Source: Natronomonas gomsonensis
GTDB lineage: Archaea; Halobacteriota; Halobacteria; Halobacteriales; Haloarculaceae
DNA length: 64,000 bases
Reading direction: 5' to 3'
Assembly (NCBI RefSeq): GCF_013391635.1
Contig: NZ_JACAWU010000002.1
Coordinates: forward strand, 868,001-932,000
Below, in pieces: positions 1 through 8,903 of the stretch. The position numbers were made by a program, and so were the translations under genes. Each line of letters opens with the position of its first letter. Position 1 is the first letter of the stretch. Under the pieces are notes generated by a model, which saw nothing but the letters and a program-made list of their open reading frames with translations, had not been told where the DNA came from and did no database searches.

Positions 1-99
1 CTTTTGGCCTTCTTCCTCGGTGGCTGTGTCGTCGTCGCCGCCCTCGGATTGGTGTGGGGAATCCGCGAGTACCGAGCCCGAAAGACCGCGTCGGCCTGA
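1..99 (+). CDS. C-terminal end of a membrane protein (5' end outside window)
   Basis: An open frame enters from the left edge in frame 1 and stops at TGA 97-99. The 32 visible residues form one hydrophobic helix rich in Leu, Val, Ala and Gly, followed by a short basic tail (Arg-Glu-Tyr-Arg-Ala-Arg-Lys), as in the last transmembrane segment of an integral membrane protein with a cytoplasmic C-terminus. Too little is present to name a family. It converges on the DtxR-type gene, with only three bases between the two stops. Confidence 0.5.
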   Translation, partial: LLAFFLGGCVVVAALGLVWGIREYRARKTASA

Positions 100-102
100 C
101 GG

Positions 103-777
103 TCAGGCCTCGGCCTCGGTGACGGGAACGGTTTCGATGAGTCGGGCGATTTCCTCGGGAAGGCTCTGTCGGCCCTGGGGCGTCCGAACGGTGACGAGTC
201 CGAACGGTGCGATTTCGACGATTTCGAGTTCGACGCCAGGTTCGATACCGGCGCCGGAGAGATAGCGCAACTCCTCGTCGCCCTGATGGCGGATGCGCCG
301 GACGACGACGTGGTCGCCCTCGGTCGCCGAGGAGAGACGCCGCGTCTGCTCGTCGACCTCCGGCAACCGGAGGTCTGCGTCGGGTATCGGGTCGCCGTGG
401 GGGTCGACACCGGGGTTGTCCAGCGCCTCGGCGATTCGTTCGGTCAACTCGTCGGAGACGTGGTGTTCGAGGCGGTCGGCCTCCTCGTGGACGTCGGCCC
501 AATCGTAGTCGAGGTGTTCCGTCAGGAAGGACTCCAGAAGCCGGTGGTGGCGGAGGATTTCGAGGGCGACGACTTCACCCTCCTCGGTGAGCGTGACGCC
601 GCGGTACTCCTCGCGGTCGACGAGTCCGCGCTCCTCCAGTTTCTTCACCATACTGGAGACGGTCGGCGAGGTGACATCTAGGTAGTCGGCGAGTTCCGAC
701 GTGCTGACGCGCTCGTCAGTGTCGTTGCCGATGATGTATATCGCCTTGATGTAGTCCTCCATGACGGCGCTCAGCAT
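103..777 (-). CDS. DtxR/MntR-family metal-dependent transcriptional regulator with C-terminal FeoA-like domain
   Basis: 224 aa. Residues 1-65 form the winged helix-turn-helix typical of DtxR/MntR/SirR regulators, followed by the metal-binding dimerisation domain (about 70-120) and an SH3-like FeoA domain (about 148-218). Candidate ligands are D8, H78, E82, H97, D101, E104 and H105. The position of the DtxR cysteine ligand is an Asp (D101), which favours a manganese- or mixed-metal sensor over a strict iron sensor; this is inference from family knowledge. Such proteins repress metal uptake genes when metal is bound. No transporter gene lies beside it, so its targets are probably elsewhere. The start is the first Met, directly before the HTH. 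Confidence 0.9.
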   Translation of the reverse strand: MLSAVMEDYIKAIYIIGNDTDERVSTSELADYLDVTSPTVSSMVKKLEERGLVDREEYRGVTLTEEGEVVALEILRHHRLLESFLTEHLDYDWADVHEEADRLEHHVSDELTERIAEALDNPGVDPHGDPIPDADLRLPEVDEQTRRLSSATEGDHVVVRRIRHQGDEELRYLSGAGIEPGVELEIVEIAPFGLVTVRTPQGRQSLPEEIARLIETVPVTEAEA

Positions 778-832
778 CGTCCGAGTCTTGGCGACCGGAA
801 GGGATAGTGTTTTTCGTCCGATTGGACGGCGG

Positions 833-1117
833 TTACAGCGTCTCCTCGGGGTCGTACTTTTCGGCGGTTCGACTCGCCGCGTCGGCGAAGTACTCGCGGT
901 CCTCCGGGGGCGTCTCCCCGAGGTTCGCGGGGTCGGCGTCGATGGCGGCGGTCGTCTCGCGTTTTGCGCCGGTGAAACTCGTCAGCGCGCGCTCCTTCCG
1001 GAGGTATCGCTCGCCGTCTGGGGTCGCGTAGGTGAGGATGACGATGTTCAGTTCGTCGTCTCCGTACGTTCGCTCGACGAGCCAGACCCGGACGGTTTCC
1101 GTCGCTGTTTCGGCCAT
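833..1117 (-). CDS. Conserved hypothetical haloarchaeal protein
   Basis: 94 aa, acidic, no transmembrane segment and no cysteines. The N-terminal half alternates hydrophobic and charged residues (VWLVER, NIVILTY, RYLRKERAL), suggesting a small beta-sheet fold; the C-terminal half is helical and charged and ends in KYDPEETL. I do not recognise a family. The frame is open further upstream, but the Met at 1117 is preferred because the upstream extension is Ser/Arg-rich, lacks haloarchaeal acidity and overlaps the hisD promoter and start. It is divergent from hisD. Confidence 0.7.
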   Translation of the reverse strand: MAETATETVRVWLVERTYGDDELNIVILTYATPDGERYLRKERALTSFTGAKRETTAAIDADPANLGETPPEDREYFADAASRTAEKYDPEETL

Positions 1118-1214
1118 GTTGGAACTAGGAACCGCGAACGAATGAGGCCGTCGTTGGCGTGTACCAACTGCGACGATGGAAACCGCTTTCCGGTCCGACC
1201 GCCCAACGCAAGAT

Positions 1215-2495
1215 ATGAACGTCAGGAAGATCGCCGACCTCTCGCCGGCGGAGCGTGCGGCGCTGTTCGAGCGAGACGCCGGCGTCGCCGACGCCCGCGA
1301 GGCGGCCCGGGACATCGTCGACCGGGTTCGGACGGAGGGCGACGTTGCGCTGCGGTCGTACGCAAGCGAGTTCGACGGCGTCGAAATCGGGAACATCGAC
1401 GTGAGCGACGAGGCCGAACGCGCCTACGAGGAAGTCGACGACGCGGTTCGTGAAGCAATCGAGAACGCCGCCGAGAACATCCGCGCCTTCCACGAGCGAC
1501 AGGTCCCCGAGGACTGGCGGGAGGACTTCGAGGGCCGGGAGCTGGGGCGACGTTATCGACCCCTTGAGCGCGTCGGCGTGTACGCTCCCGGCGGCACGGC
1601 GGCGTACCCATCCAGCGTCCTGATGGGCGTCATCCCGGCGAAAGTCGCAGGTGTCGACCACGTCGCGGTCGCGACGCCGCCGGCCGAGGAGTTGAACCCC
1701 GCGACGCTGGCGGCGATACACGTCGCCGACGCCGACGCGGTATACCAGGTCGGCGGCGCACAGGCCATCGCGGCGCTGGCCTACGGTACGGAGACGGTGT
1801 CGGCCGTCGAGAAAGTCGTCGGGCCGGGCAACAGGTGGGTCACCGCGGCGAAAGCCGAGGTGCGCGGCGACGTTGAAATCGACTTCCTCGCCGGCCCCTC
1901 CGAGGTGTTGGTCGTCGCCGACGACACCGCCGACCCCGAGCTCGTCGCCGCCGATATGGTCGCACAGGCCGAACACGACGAGAACGCCTCGGTGGTCTGT
2001 GTCACCGACGACGAGGCGACAGCCGAGGCAGTCGCCGAGGCCTGCACGGAACAGGCCGAAGACCGGGAGCGCCGGGAGGTCATCGAGGCGGCGCTGGACA
2101 ACGACGCCTCGGGCGTGCTGCTGGCCCGGTCGATGCCCGAGGCCGTGCTGTTCGCCGAGGAGTACGCCGCCGAACACCTCTCGATTCAGACCGACGACGA
2201 CGAGGCGATACTGGACCGCATCGACTCCGCCGGTAGCGTCTTCCTTGGCGCCGCCTCGCCGGTCGCTGCCGGCGACTACGCCTCCGGCCCGAACCACGTC
2301 CTCCCGACCGGCGGGCTGGCGAAGGTCGCCGGCGGCCTCTCCGTGGACCACTTCCTCCGCTCGACGACGGTACAGAAACTCGACGGCGATGCGCTCGCGG
2401 ATATCCGAGAGACGGTGACGACGCTCGCCCGCGCGGAGGGACTGGAGGCCCACGCCGAGAGCGTCGACCGGCGCTTCGCGGGCGACGAAAGTTAA
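1215..2495 (+). CDS. hisD: Histidinol dehydrogenase
   Basis: 426 aa, close to the 434 aa of the E. coli enzyme. It catalyses the last two steps of histidine synthesis, oxidising L-histidinol to L-histidine with two NAD+. The NAD-binding stretch [11 protein letters not shown] is at 203-213. Candidate zinc ligands Q251, H254, D354 and H413 and the catalytic pair E320/H321 fall in conserved contexts ([22 protein letters not shown]). The start at 1215 is chosen over an open upstream extension because it begins at the usual N-terminus MNVRKIADL. No other his gene is visible, so the pathway is dispersed, as is common in haloarchaea. Confidence 0.96.
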   Translation: MNVRKIADLSPAERAALFERDAGVADAREAARDIVDRVRTEGDVALRSYASEFDGVEIGNIDVSDEAERAYEEVDDAVREAIENAAENIRAFHERQVPEDWREDFEGRELGRRYRPLERVGVYAPGGTAAYPSSVLMGVIPAKVAGVDHVAVATPPAEELNPATLAAIHVADADAVYQVGGAQAIAALAYGTETVSAVEKVVGPGNRWVTAAKAEVRGDVEIDFLAGPSEVLVVADDTADPELVAADMVAQAEHDENASVVCVTDDEATAEAVAEACTEQAEDRERREVIEAALDNDASGVLLARSMPEAVLFAEEYAAEHLSIQTDDDEAILDRIDSAGSVFLGAASPVAAGDYASGPNHVLPTGGLAKVAGGLSVDHFLRSTTVQKLDGDALADIRETVTTLARAEGLEAHAESVDRRFAGDES

Positions 2496-2520
2496 GGGGG
2501 TCCGCGCCGTCGGGTGTCGT

Positions 2521-3309
2521 ATGTCACAGTACGACACCATCGAGGTGACCCGCGATGGCGCCGTCGGTCGCGTCGCCTTCGACCGCCCGGATGCACACAA
2601 CTCCCTGAACGAGACGATGGGCGAGGAACTCGCGGCGGCCGCCCACGACCTCGTCAGCGACGATTCGGTGCGGTGTATCACGCTCACCGGCAACGGCCCC
2701 GTCTTCAACACCGGTGCAGACCTCACGATGTTGTCGGGCGACGAGACCGACGAACCAACCCTGCGAAAGCTGACGAACCTGCTTCACGAGTTCGTCGCCC
2801 AACTGATTCGGGCGCCGAAACCGGTCGTCACGGGTGTCAACGGCGTCACCGCCGGCGGCGGCCTCGGCCCGGCCATCTGTGGCGACATCGTCCTCATCGC
2901 CGAATCCGCGCGACTGGAGTTCGCCTACCCCCGAATCGCGCTTTCGGGCGACGGCGGGTCTACGTACCTGTTGCCGCGACTCGTCGGGATGCGAACCGCA
3001 CAGGAAATCGCCTTCCGGGACGAGCCAATCGGCGCCGAGGAGGCCGTCGACATCGGGCTGGCGACGGAAGTCGTCGTCGACGACGAGTTCGAAGCGCGCC
3101 TCACCGAGGAGGCCGAACGACTCGCCTCTGGACCGACGAAGAGCTACGCGGCGACGAAGGGACTGCTCCGGAAGAGCTTCGACAACTCGCTGAACGAACA
3201 GCTCGCCGAGGAGGGCGACACCATCGCCGGCCTCACCGACACCGAGGACTTCTCGCGAGGACACGCCGCGTTCAACAGCGACGAGGAACCGGATTTCACC
3301 GGGAAGTAA
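2521..3309 (+). CDS. Enoyl-CoA hydratase/isomerase family (crotonase fold) protein
   Basis: 262 aa crotonase-fold protein. The oxyanion-hole region is visible at NTGADLTML (63-71) and GVTAGGGLG (108-116). The two glutamates that add water in classical enoyl-CoA hydratase are not obvious: the YPRIALSGDGG region has Arg after the Pro and an Asp at 144. An acidic residue at this place is used by isomerase-type members such as PaaG, so isomerase or another CoA chemistry is as likely as hydration (inference). It lies 25 bases downstream of hisD on the same strand and may be co-transcribed without sharing its pathway. Confidence 0.88.
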   Translation: MSQYDTIEVTRDGAVGRVAFDRPDAHNSLNETMGEELAAAAHDLVSDDSVRCITLTGNGPVFNTGADLTMLSGDETDEPTLRKLTNLLHEFVAQLIRAPKPVVTGVNGVTAGGGLGPAICGDIVLIAESARLEFAYPRIALSGDGGSTYLLPRLVGMRTAQEIAFRDEPIGAEEAVDIGLATEVVVDDEFEARLTEEAERLASGPTKSYAATKGLLRKSFDNSLNEQLAEEGDTIAGLTDTEDFSRGHAAFNSDEEPDFTGK

Positions 3310-3315
3310 GGCGCC

Positions 3316-4560
3316 TCAGTCGTCTACAACAACGGCGCTGCGTTCGGCATCGTAGGTTTCGACCAGCCCCCACGCCACGAGCGCGGTCGCGAGGAAGCCG
3401 ACGAGACTCGCCGCGACGAACGCCAACTCGTAGCTGTACAGCGTCGCGACGCCGCCGACGAGTGCGGGACCGAAGACGCCCCCGAGCCCCTTCGCGGTCT
3501 CCCGTATCCCCATCAATTCCGATTCGCGGGTAGCCGGCGCCACGTCGCTGATGAACGCCAATCCGCCGATTGTCATCGCCGAGAACGACGCGCCCAAGAC
3601 GACGAAGGTGGCGACGCCGAAGGCGAGGCGGGAAACGCCGGCCGGGACTGCCGTCAGCCCGGCAGCCATCAACGCGAAGACGGCGCTACCGCCCATCCCG
3701 ACGACGACCAGCGGTTTCCGACCGATGTTGTCGGCGACGACGCCGAGGGCGTACATGAACAGCACTTGCGAGCCGTGGTTGAACGCGAGCAGCACGCCCA
3801 TCAGGACCTGCGTGACGCCGACGATGGTGATGAGATACGGCGCGACGATTGCCATGATTCCGAGGACGGCGAGGTTTCGGAGCGCGACCGCCGCGTAGAG
3901 CCACAGCAACCCGTTCGTCGTGAGGTGACCGCGTTCGTCCGGTGCGGGGAACAGTCGTCTACGCGTCTCGGCGGCGACTTCTTTCGCGGTCGGTTGCCGC
4001 TCCGGCGTCGGCGTCGGGTCCGACACCGCGAGCACCGCGACCGTCGAGAGGAACGTCACCGCGGCGATGGCCCAGTAGATGTCGACGGGCGTGACGTACT
4101 CCAAGAGTGCGCCGGAGACGACGTATCCGAGCGCGAACCCACCGGAGCGGGCGCTGTTGAAGATGCCGATGGAGCGCCCCCGTCCCGTCGTGCCGCCGTG
4201 GTGGCTGGCGATGGCGAGTGCGACCGGCGCGAATCCGGCGAGGAAGGCGGCGTAGACGCCACGAGAGCCGACCGCGACGGCGACGGTGTCGGCGACGACC
4301 AACGGGAGAACGGCGAGGACGCCACCGATACCGGTGACGAGGAGAACGAGTCGGCGCTTTCCGGTGATGTCCGCGAGGGCACCCCAGAACGGCGAGAACA
4401 GCATCAATCCGGCGTAGTATGCGGTGCCGACGACGCCGGCGGCGAAGGCGGAGGCGCGTGCCTCGACGACTACCGCCAAGGCCGTTCCCATGAGGATGGC
4501 GCCCGCAAACCGCGCGAAGGTGGCGAGGCTCAGCGCCGCCCACTGCCGACGACTCGTCAT
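3316..4560 (-). CDS. Major facilitator superfamily (MFS) transporter
   Basis: 414 aa with about 12 hydrophobic segments in two halves joined by a charged loop near 195-215 (ETRRRLFPAPDERGH). The loop between segments 2 and 3 carries the MFS motif-A-like stretch GALADITGKRR, repeated in weaker form in the second half (GVVADNIGRKP). These are typical of secondary carriers driven by ion gradients. The substrate cannot be read from sequence; the overall look resembles sugar or drug efflux carriers. It converges on the upstream gene, with six bases between the stops, and is divergent from the UspA-like gene at 4647. Confidence 0.9.
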   Translation of the reverse strand: MTSRRQWAALSLATFARFAGAILMGTALAVVVEARASAFAAGVVGTAYYAGLMLFSPFWGALADITGKRRLVLLVTGIGGVLAVLPLVVADTVAVAVGSRGVYAAFLAGFAPVALAIASHHGGTTGRGRSIGIFNSARSGGFALGYVVSGALLEYVTPVDIYWAIAAVTFLSTVAVLAVSDPTPTPERQPTAKEVAAETRRRLFPAPDERGHLTTNGLLWLYAAVALRNLAVLGIMAIVAPYLITIVGVTQVLMGVLLAFNHGSQVLFMYALGVVADNIGRKPLVVVGMGGSAVFALMAAGLTAVPAGVSRLAFGVATFVVLGASFSAMTIGGLAFISDVAPATRESELMGIRETAKGLGGVFGPALVGGVATLYSYELAFVAASLVGFLATALVAWGLVETYDAERSAVVVDD

Positions 4561-4646
4561 TGTCGACTGCGACGACCGGCCCGTTGGTAAGCGACGCGAT
4601 TCGAGCCGACCCGAAGCTTCGAGGGCACCGCCGTCGAAGCCGTCGT

Positions 4647-5021
4647 ATGCGCTATCTGGTCGCGACCGACTCCGTACACACGACGGCGGCCGCCTGTGGT
4701 TATCTCGACCCTCGGCTCGAAGACGACGACTTCGTCAGCGTCGTCTCGGTGCCCGGAACCGACGGCCGCGACGCCGAAGACGCTCTCAATGTCGTGACCG
4801 CTCGATTGGCCGGACGCGCCGATATCACCACCGAGCAGTTCCTGACCGACGGCGACCCCGCCTCGGGCATCCTCTCGGCGGCGAACAACGCCGACATCGA
4901 CGTTATCGTCATCGGTCCCCACGCCGGCGACCCCGATTCCGGCCCGGAGTTGGGCGGCACCGCACGACGGATACTCGAAGGCGCCAACGTGCCGGTCGTC
5001 GTCGTTCCCCTGTCCGTCTGA
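4647..5021 (+). CDS. UspA-like nucleotide-binding alpha/beta protein (short form)
   Basis: 124 aa. The start RYLVATDS and the late IDVIVIGPHAG followed by GGTARRILEGANVPVVVVP match the universal stress protein fold: a first beta strand, then the phosphate-binding loop near the C-terminus. The ATP loop deviates from G-2x-G-9x-G-S/T, so nucleotide binding is uncertain. The start at 4647 is chosen because the upstream extension is basic and Arg-rich. It is clearly related to the gene at 6032 and more distantly to 38346; two of the three flank the hydroxyacid dehydrogenase here, suggesting local duplication. Confidence 0.85.
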   Translation: MRYLVATDSVHTTAAACGYLDPRLEDDDFVSVVSVPGTDGRDAEDALNVVTARLAGRADITTEQFLTDGDPASGILSAANNADIDVIVIGPHAGDPDSGPELGGTARRILEGANVPVVVVPLSV

Positions 5022-5060
5022 GACGCTGGCGTTGATTAGGTGTGCCGACGAACCTCCGGT

Positions 5061-6005
5061 ATGGAACTGCTCGTCCTGCGGGAAGGCGTCCACCGGCTGT
5101 CGGCCGAGTCCTACGCCGAACGGCTCGAAGAGCGACTTGACGACCACTGGGTTCGGTTCGCCGCAACGCCGGCCGACGAACGCCGACTGCTCGCGTCGGC
5201 GGACGTGGTGACCGGACCGCGAATCGACGCCGAAGCAATCGACGATGCATCGAACCTGCGGTTGTTCGCCTGCACCTATGCGGGCTACGGCCACCTCCCG
5301 ATGGACGCCTTCCGCGACGCCGGTATCGCGGTAACGAACGCCACCGGCGTCCACGCACCGAACGCCGCCGAACACGTCCTCGGTACGATACTCGCCTTCT
5401 CGCGGCGCCTCCACGAGGCCGCACGTGCCGAAACATGGCAGGCTCTTGACCCAGGTGAGCTTGCGGGATCGACCGTGACTATCGTCGGACTGGGCGCTAT
5501 CGGCACCGCGATCGCCGACCGCCTCGATTCCTTCGAGGTGACCACCCTCGGCGTCCGGAGAACGCCCGAAGACGGCGGTCCGACCGACGAGGTGTTCGGC
5601 CCCGACCGCCTCCACGAGGCGCTGGCCCGAACGGAGTACCTCGTGTTGTGCTGTCCACTTACAGAATCGACACGGGGGCTAATCGGTTCGGCCGAGTTGA
5701 CTACGCTGCCGCCGGATGCGGTGCTGGTCAACGTCGCCCGCGGTGCGGTCGTCGACACCGACGCACTCGTCCGTTCGCTTCGCCGAGGGCGTCTGGGTGG
5801 CGCCGCACTCGACGTAACCGACCCCGAACCGCTTCCCGACGACCATCCACTGTGGAACTTCGACGATGTGTTGATAACGCCACACACCGCCGGGGCGACG
5901 CCGAAATACTACGACCGACTGGCCGACATCGTCGCGGACAACGTGCGGCGCTTGGCCAACGACCGGCCGCTCCGCAATCAGGTCGGCACAGCCGAAAACC
6001 ATTAG
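5061..6005 (+). CDS. D-2-hydroxyacid dehydrogenase (NAD-binding)
   Basis: 314 aa. The family reduces 2-oxoacids to D-2-hydroxyacids or the reverse, using NAD(P). The Rossmann motif GLGAIG is at 143-148. The catalytic triad of the family is visible as R227 (VNVARGAVVDT), E256 (DVTDPEPLP) and H275 (ITPHTAGAT). The N-terminal substrate domain (1-100) includes the conserved VTNATGVHAPNAAEHVL stretch. Exact substrate is unknown; glyoxylate/hydroxypyruvate-type or phosphoglycerate-type members look similar. The start at 5061 is the Met that begins the first beta strand. It lies between two paralogous UspA-like genes on the same strand. Confidence 0.93.
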   Translation: MELLVLREGVHRLSAESYAERLEERLDDHWVRFAATPADERRLLASADVVTGPRIDAEAIDDASNLRLFACTYAGYGHLPMDAFRDAGIAVTNATGVHAPNAAEHVLGTILAFSRRLHEAARAETWQALDPGELAGSTVTIVGLGAIGTAIADRLDSFEVTTLGVRRTPEDGGPTDEVFGPDRLHEALARTEYLVLCCPLTESTRGLIGSAELTTLPPDAVLVNVARGAVVDTDALVRSLRRGRLGGAALDVTDPEPLPDDHPLWNFDDVLITPHTAGATPKYYDRLADIVADNVRRLANDRPLRNQVGTAENH

Positions 6006-6031
6006 CGACGGGTCGTCTAACGTCTCCGACG

Positions 6032-6403
6032 ATGACACGGTACCTCGTTGCGACGGCGTCCGCACCGACCACGGAGGCCGCCTGCGAGTACCTCACGGAG
6101 AAACTGGAATCCGACGACGAGGTCTACGTCCTCACCGTCGACGTGCCCGAGGAGGCCGACGACCGCGAGGCCGCACTCGACGTGGCACAGGTGGAGTTGA
6201 CTGGTCTGGTCGAGGTCCGGACGTTCCGGCGCGAGGGCGTCCCGGGACAGGAAATCGTCAACTTCGTCCGCGACAACGACATCGACGAAATCATCGTCGG
6301 GCCGGCGAGAAGCGGCGGCATCTCGACTATCGGGTCGACGACACGGACCGTCCTCAACAAAGTCGACAAGCCCGTGTTCGTCCTTCCGGCGCGGACGTCC
6401 TAA
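6032..6403 (+). CDS. UspA-like nucleotide-binding alpha/beta protein (short form)
   Basis: 123 aa, paralogous to the gene at 4647: both begin (T)RYLVAT, have TTxAAC near residue 15, and end in a beta strand after a phosphate loop (here VGPARSGGISTIGSTTRTVL followed by KPVFVLP). The loop keeps a Gly-Ser-Thr-Thr closer to the classical UspA ATP motif than its neighbour does. It starts 26 bases after the hydroxyacid dehydrogenase and probably shares its transcript. Its last four bases overlap the end of the convergent VOC gene. The long upstream open frame is a shadow inside the dehydrogenase gene. Confidence 0.86.
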   Translation: MTRYLVATASAPTTEAACEYLTEKLESDDEVYVLTVDVPEEADDREAALDVAQVELTGLVEVRTFRREGVPGQEIVNFVRDNDIDEIIVGPARSGGISTIGSTTRTVLNKVDKPVFVLPARTS

Positions 6404-6774
6404 TCCTCCAGCGGTTCGATGAGCTCGATAGCGTGGCCGTCGGGGTCGCGGACGAATGCCGTCCGGGCACCAGCGGCGGGCTGGTCGCCCGGCTCTTTGA
6501 TGACGCCGTGGTCGTCTATCTCCTCGAAGGCCGCATCGACGTCGTCGACTTTCACCGCGAGATGGTCCCAGAGGTCGCCCGCCTCGCTGGGGGTTTGCCC
6601 CTCGGTGTCGGAGAGCTGGAGTTCGACGCCGTTGTCGTCGGCGACGTAGCGGTTGACGGTCTCGCCGTCGGGCGTCTCGAAGCCCCACGACTCCTCGAAG
6701 TCGAGGTTCTCGGTGTACCATTCGATGGACCGGTCGACGTCCGAAACGTTCAGACAGGTGTGCAGGATGACCAT
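6400..6774 (-). CDS. VOC (glyoxalase I / bleomycin-resistance) superfamily protein
   Basis: 124 aa with two beta-alpha-beta-beta-beta modules. The first begins MVILHTCLNVSDVDRSIEWYTENLDF and the second ends FVRDPDGHAIELIEP, the canonical metal-site surroundings of glyoxalase I: His in LHTCL, Glu in VELQL, His in WDHLAVKV and Glu in AIELIEP. These four suggest a complete divalent-metal site and make lactoylglutathione-lyase-like activity on a methylglyoxal adduct plausible. Haloarchaea lack glutathione, so the thiol partner would differ (gamma-glutamylcysteine is the known haloarchaeal thiol). The start at 6774 skips five residues (MCRCR) not typical of the family. Confidence 0.9.
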   Translation of the reverse strand: MVILHTCLNVSDVDRSIEWYTENLDFEESWGFETPDGETVNRYVADDNGVELQLSDTEGQTPSEAGDLWDHLAVKVDDVDAAFEEIDDHGVIKEPGDQPAAGARTAFVRDPDGHAIELIEPLED

Positions 6775-6821
6775 ACGACAGCGGCACACCGGGGAGCCAT
6801 AACACCGACGATGTCGACCGC

Positions 6822-7313
6822 TCAGAGGGCGGCCGCGACGCCGAGCATCGACCCGCCGAGGACGGCGGAGACGACGAGGATGCCGAGTAAGTCGGCCCGC
6901 GTTGGCGGGTCGGGGAGGTCGGCTGTTTTTGCGTCGCGGCGATGCTTCTCGACGGCGATGGCGAAGCCGACGCTACCGAGCAGAACCCCGCCGCCGACGG
7001 CACCGACCGCCGAGAGACCGACTTCTCGCAGCGACTCCTCGACGAGGACGGGGCCGAGTTGGCCGGCCAGCGGCACCGTCCCCGCGGCCCAACTGGCGAG
7101 GACGCTTCCGTTGAGATAGCCGGCGACGAACGAAAGCAGGAGTCCGCCGAGGACGCCGACGGCGGCGTACACCGTGAAAACCGTCGGGGAGAACTCGCTC
7201 CCGAAGACCGTGCGGGCCGCCTCCAGCCCCGCGACGAGCAGCGCCAACCCGACCGCGATGCCACAGAAGTAGCCGGTGAGCCGCGGCGTCCGCCCGAGGA
7301 GGTGTTCGCGCAT
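6822..7313 (-). CDS. Hypothetical membrane protein, about four to five transmembrane segments
   Basis: 163 aa with hydrophobic stretches near residues 14-33, 43-66, 70-90, 97-120 and 143-163. A charged loop (EKHRRDAKTADLPDPPTRAD) separates the last segment from the rest. Gly/Ala-rich helices fit a haloarchaeal integral membrane protein; I recognise no family motif. It is convergent with nothing and follows asd on the same strand after a 164-base gap, so it may have its own promoter. Confidence 0.7.
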   Translation of the reverse strand: MREHLLGRTPRLTGYFCGIAVGLALLVAGLEAARTVFGSEFSPTVFTVYAAVGVLGGLLLSFVAGYLNGSVLASWAAGTVPLAGQLGPVLVEESLREVGLSAVGAVGGGVLLGSVGFAIAVEKHRRDAKTADLPDPPTRADLLGILVVSAVLGGSMLGVAAAL

Positions 7314-7477
7314 ACCGGCCCGTGGACGCGCCGCTTTAGGACGGTTTCGGTTGGGCGAACAGGCGGCACGCTCCAGTCACCGTAGCCCGTGTGCCACGCT
7401 CCCGCCACGGCGGACCACGGCCGCTCGTCAGCGCATACGGCCCGTGGCCTCGGTTTCGTATATAAAATCGAGGGACT

Positions 7478-8512
7478 CTAGAGGTAGCCCTCTTCGAGCA
7501 GCAGTTCGCCGTTGAGAACCGACGCGCCGGCCGCGCCGCGGATGGTGTTGTGGGCGAGACAGTTGTACTGGACGCCGTGTGGCGTCGACTCGATGCCGCC
7601 GGCGGCGACGGACATACCGTCGCCGAGCATGCGGTCCATTCGGGGCTGGGGCCGCTCGGGGTCCTCGAACACCTCGATGAGTTGGTCGGGCGAGGAGTGG
7701 AGGTCGACGCTCGGGAAGTCGGTCATCGCCTCGGCGATTTCCTCGACCGTGGGGTCCTCGGAGAGGTCGGCCCAGACGTTCTCGAGGTGGCCGTCGAGCG
7801 TGGGGATGCGGTTACAGGAGGCCGACACCTCGGCGTCGTGCATCCGGAGCTCGGCGCCGTCGAAGTCACCGAGCAGTTTGCGGGATTCGGTCTCCATCTT
7901 CTCGGCTTCGCCGCCGATGTGGGGCAGGGCGTTGTCGATGATTTCCATCGAGGTGACGCCGGAGTAGCCGGCGCCGGAGACGGCCTGCAGCGTGGCGACG
8001 TGGACGCGCTCGACGCCGAAGTCGTCGAGGGCCGCCAGCGTCGGCACGAACGTAATCGTCGAGCAGTTGGGGTTCTTCACGAGTGCGCCGTCCCAGCCGC
8101 GCTCGTCGCGCTGGACCTCGATGAGGCTGAGATGGTCGGCGTTGACCTCGGGGATGGTCAGCGGGATGTCCTCGTCCATCCGGCCGTTCGAGGAGTTCGA
8201 GGAGACGACGTAGCCGTCCTCGACGAAGGCGGGTTCGACCGCCGCGCCGACGCTGGAGGGCAACGAGGAGAACAGCAGGTCAACGTCGTTGGGAACCGCG
8301 TCGGGCTCGGTTTCGACGACGGTGATGTCGGCGACGGATTCCGGAATCGGCGTTCCGACGCGCCACTTGGCGGCGTCGCGGTAGGTCCGACCGGCCGAAT
8401 CCTCCGAGGCGGTGAGGGCGGCGATTTCGAACTCCGGGTGTGGTGCGAGCAGTTGGATGAGTCGCTGTCCGACGGCGCCGGTCGCGCCGAGGACACCTAC
8501 ACGGGTAGACAT
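7478..8512 (-). CDS. asd: Aspartate-semialdehyde dehydrogenase
   Basis: 344 aa. It converts L-aspartyl phosphate to L-aspartate 4-semialdehyde with NADPH, the branch point to threonine, methionine and lysine. The N-terminal GATGAVGQRL (9-18) is the nucleotide loop. The catalytic Cys150 sits in VKNPNCSTI, and the active-site His242 lies in RIPTLDGHLENVW. Length and order match archaeal Asd. It is followed on the same strand by the membrane protein at 6822 and preceded by S17e; no pathway partner is adjacent. Confidence 0.95.
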   Translation of the reverse strand: MSTRVGVLGATGAVGQRLIQLLAPHPEFEIAALTASEDSAGRTYRDAAKWRVGTPIPESVADITVVETEPDAVPNDVDLLFSSLPSSVGAAVEPAFVEDGYVVSSNSSNGRMDEDIPLTIPEVNADHLSLIEVQRDERGWDGALVKNPNCSTITFVPTLAALDDFGVERVHVATLQAVSGAGYSGVTSMEIIDNALPHIGGEAEKMETESRKLLGDFDGAELRMHDAEVSASCNRIPTLDGHLENVWADLSEDPTVEEIAEAMTDFPSVDLHSSPDQLIEVFEDPERPQPRMDRMLGDGMSVAAGGIESTPHGVQYNCLAHNTIRGAAGASVLNGELLLEEGYL

Positions 8513-8627
8513 TGGTGGACGTATAACGAGCCCACCAAAAACGGTTGTGAAAGACGCAGGAACTGTCCGGCGATTCCTGCCGGTACCGTCGCTGTCCGTT
8601 CGAAAGCGAGAGAAACGAAAGCCCGTT

Positions 8628-8816
8628 CTACGCCGGCGTCGCGCGCTGCTTGCGAGTGACGTATCCGGCGACTCGGTTCCGGACGCCCTTCGACTCGATG
8701 TTGGTCAGCTCCTCTACCAGTTCCTTGTTGTGCTCGAAATCGGCACCGAAGGCTTTCGGGTAGCGTTCCATGAGCAGCGTTGCGGTCTTCTTGACGTAGG
8801 CGGGCTTGATGGCCAT
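8628..8816 (-). CDS. rps17e: 30S ribosomal protein S17e
   Basis: 62 aa, the normal length for archaeal S17e. It begins AIKPAYVKKTA and carries the conserved FGADFEHNKELVEELTNIESKGVRNRVAGYVTR core of the eukaryote-type small-subunit protein S17, an archaeal/eukaryotic ribosomal marker with no bacterial counterpart. Upstream on the minus strand a T-rich element at about 8845-8855 is a plausible box A. It sits between asd and the DUF447 gene on the same strand. Confidence 0.97.
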   Translation of the reverse strand: MAIKPAYVKKTATLLMERYPKAFGADFEHNKELVEELTNIESKGVRNRVAGYVTRKQRATPA

Positions 8817-8903
8817 TGGTAAAGTCCCCTACTGTGCTGTGATTCAAAAAAGGTTCGAAAGGGCCGTCAGACCGTGCGGGACCGAAACACGGGTGCGGCG
8901 GCG

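Noticed and set aside
1125..2726. 533-aa open frame on the minus strand over hisD
   Set aside because: It is the GC-rich antisense shadow of hisD; Arg/Gly/Val-rich, without family motifs, and hisD is certain.
4557..5615. 352-aa minus-strand open frame across the UspA-like gene and hydroxyacid dehydrogenase
   Set aside because: It spans two well-supported plus-strand genes and has no recognisable domain.
7314..7477. TATATAAAA element near 7460 as a promoter or ncRNA start
   Set aside because: It could serve the membrane protein at 6822 only with a long leader, and no structured RNA or family match is visible; too weak to list.
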